From positions 1 through 48,963 of IMG/VR virus record IMGVR_UViG_3300050821_004409: DNA of 48,963 nt; one strand, written 5' to 3'. The translations under genes were made by a program, and so were the position numbers. This stretch comes from a virus. Position 1 is the stretch's first letter. Every line of letters starts with the position of its first letter. The notes below the pieces were generated by a model that ran no database searches, was not told the origin of the DNA, and worked only from the letters and a program-made list of their open reading frames with translations. Of the stretch, positions 48,056 to 48,963 are shown piece after piece.

Positions 48056-48958
48056 ATGGCAATTAATACTACGTCAATAGCTAACCTACTTCGACCAGGA
48101 TTAGCTGCGGTATTTGGTGATTATCCAATGTACCCAAGTCAATGGTCCGAAATATATAGCGTATACGATTCAGATAAGGCAGTTGAAATCGAAGTAGAAA
48201 TGAGAATGTTGGGTCTAGCACAACTTAGACCAGAAGGTTCTCCTACGGCGGTTGATACGATGGGCCAACGGATTACCACCAACTACACGCATAAGTATGT
48301 TGCTTTATCCTTCAATATCACTAGACAGGCTCTAGTTGATAATTTGTATAAAACGAAGTTTCCATTAATGGTACGCGCATTGAAAGATTCTATGGCTCAA
48401 ACCAAAGAAATTTTAGGTGCTTCCGTATTAAACAATGGTAACAACGCAGCATTTCCAATTGGTGATGGCCAACCATTATTCAGTTTAAATCACCCGATTG
48501 ATACTGGAGTTGTTGCAAATACTCCAACTATCCAAACGGATTTAACAGAAGGTTCTCTGGAAGCCGGATTGATAGCAATTCAGCAATTCCGTAACCAAGC
48601 TGGTTTGATTGTTCAAACTAAACCTAAGAAGCTTATTGTTCCACCATTAGGACAATTTGTTGCTGAACGTTTATTAGCGTCTGCATTTAGAACGGGCACA
48701 AACGTGAACGATATAAGTGCGACATATAATCTAACAGCAGTTCCTGAAGGGTACAGGGTCAACCAGTTCTTAAATGCAAATAATGCATGGTTCTTATTGA
48801 CCGATGCTAATGACGGGTTCAAACACTATGTCAGAGAAAGTCTGGAAACAGATGTATATACTGATTTCCAAACTGATAATCTTCTCGCGAAAGCAGTAGA
48901 AAGATACAGTTTTGGTGTTTCTAACTTCCGTGCTGCTTATGCGAGCTATGGTCCATAA
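48056..48958 (+). CDS. Major capsid protein
   Basis: The 300-residue product reads like the HK97-fold capsid proteins of the phage Mu gpT type. It has an N-terminal helix region (TTSIANLLRPGLAAVFGDYP), a YVALSFNITRQALVDNLYKTKFPLMVRALKDSMAQTKEILGASVLNNG core, a P-domain-like turn with DGQPLFSLNHP, and C-terminal AVERYSFGVSNFRAAYASYGP. It follows the 221-residue gene by 19 bases with aggag. The last 98 bases of the window repeat its end at the left edge, so it is split only by linearisation. Confidence 0.85.
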   Translation: MAINTTSIANLLRPGLAAVFGDYPMYPSQWSEIYSVYDSDKAVEIEVEMRMLGLAQLRPEGSPTAVDTMGQRITTNYTHKYVALSFNITRQALVDNLYKTKFPLMVRALKDSMAQTKEILGASVLNNGNNAAFPIGDGQPLFSLNHPIDTGVVANTPTIQTDLTEGSLEAGLIAIQQFRNQAGLIVQTKPKKLIVPPLGQFVAERLLASAFRTGTNVNDISATYNLTAVPEGYRVNQFLNANNAWFLLTDANDGFKHYVRESLETDVYTDFQTDNLLAKAVERYSFGVSNFRAAYASYGP

Positions 48959-48963
48959 TTAGG
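48866..48963. repeat. Right copy of 98-bp terminal direct repeat
   Basis: Identical to bases 1-98. It lets the contig close to a circle in which the capsid gene is continuous. Confidence 0.95.

Noticed and set aside
48866-48963. True terminal direct repeats as in T7
   Set aside because: They lie inside the capsid gene and are only 98 bp; k-mer overlap of a circular assembly is a simpler explanation.

Overview
The window is a complete, circularly closed genome of a short-tailed (podovirus-type) phage of a Gram-negative, probably gammaproteobacterial, host. Its first 98 bases (1-98) are identical to its last 98 (48866-48963), so the contig closes to a circle of about 48,865 bp cut inside the major capsid gene. 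The short-tail assignment rests on a P22-like portal, gp4/gp10-type adaptor and stabiliser proteins and a run of large ejection-type proteins, with no tape measure, sheath or tail-tube genes. The host guess rests on E. coli-type DnaA boxes, consensus sigma70-type promoters, an E. coli-like tRNA-Phe and a phage-borne outer-membrane beta-barrel. The sequence is AT-rich.

Layout. 109-16775 (+): virion genes after the capsid gene, comprising paralogous fibre/decoration proteins, head-tail adaptors, a gp10-like stabiliser, a block of glycine/glutamine-rich and helical internal (ejection) proteins, and a tail fibre. 16780-18273 (-): a Sak4-like annealing ATPase operon with a membrane micropeptide. 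18374-20287 (+): a ribbon-helix-helix regulator, an SSB-like protein and a helicase-associated-domain protein. 20295-21425 (-): membrane peptide, lysozyme-fold endolysin and VRR-NUC nuclease. 21596-22400: winged-helix replication-type protein followed by a DnaA-box origin. 22420-34692: dense accessory region of overlapping small genes, with one tRNA-Phe, a Cro/YdaS-type repressor, several zinc-knuckle proteins and several paralogous groups. 35009-37740 (+): large terminase and an Rnl5-type RNA ligase. 37847-38524: secreted outer-membrane barrel. 38740-40843 (-): eight small overlapping genes from one strong promoter. 41130-48958 (+): portal, internal protein, GroES-like co-chaperonin, scaffold, head proteins and major capsid.

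How it works together. No DNA polymerase, helicase, RNA polymerase or integrase is recognisable. Replication therefore probably relies on host DnaA and replisome at 22079-22128, with Sak4, SSB and VRR-NUC handling recombination. Two repressor-type proteins without an integrase leave open a plasmid-like prophage state.

The most unusual signals are non-coding. A tandem pair of pseudoknot-like RNA elements with compensatory differences sits in the leader of the gene before the capsid, with an alternative helix that would hide the ribosome binding site. A nested structured RNA precedes the tRNA. A palindromic -10 box is shared by five promoters. A 13-residue peptide is shared, with mostly synonymous changes, by the portal and a small gene on the other strand.
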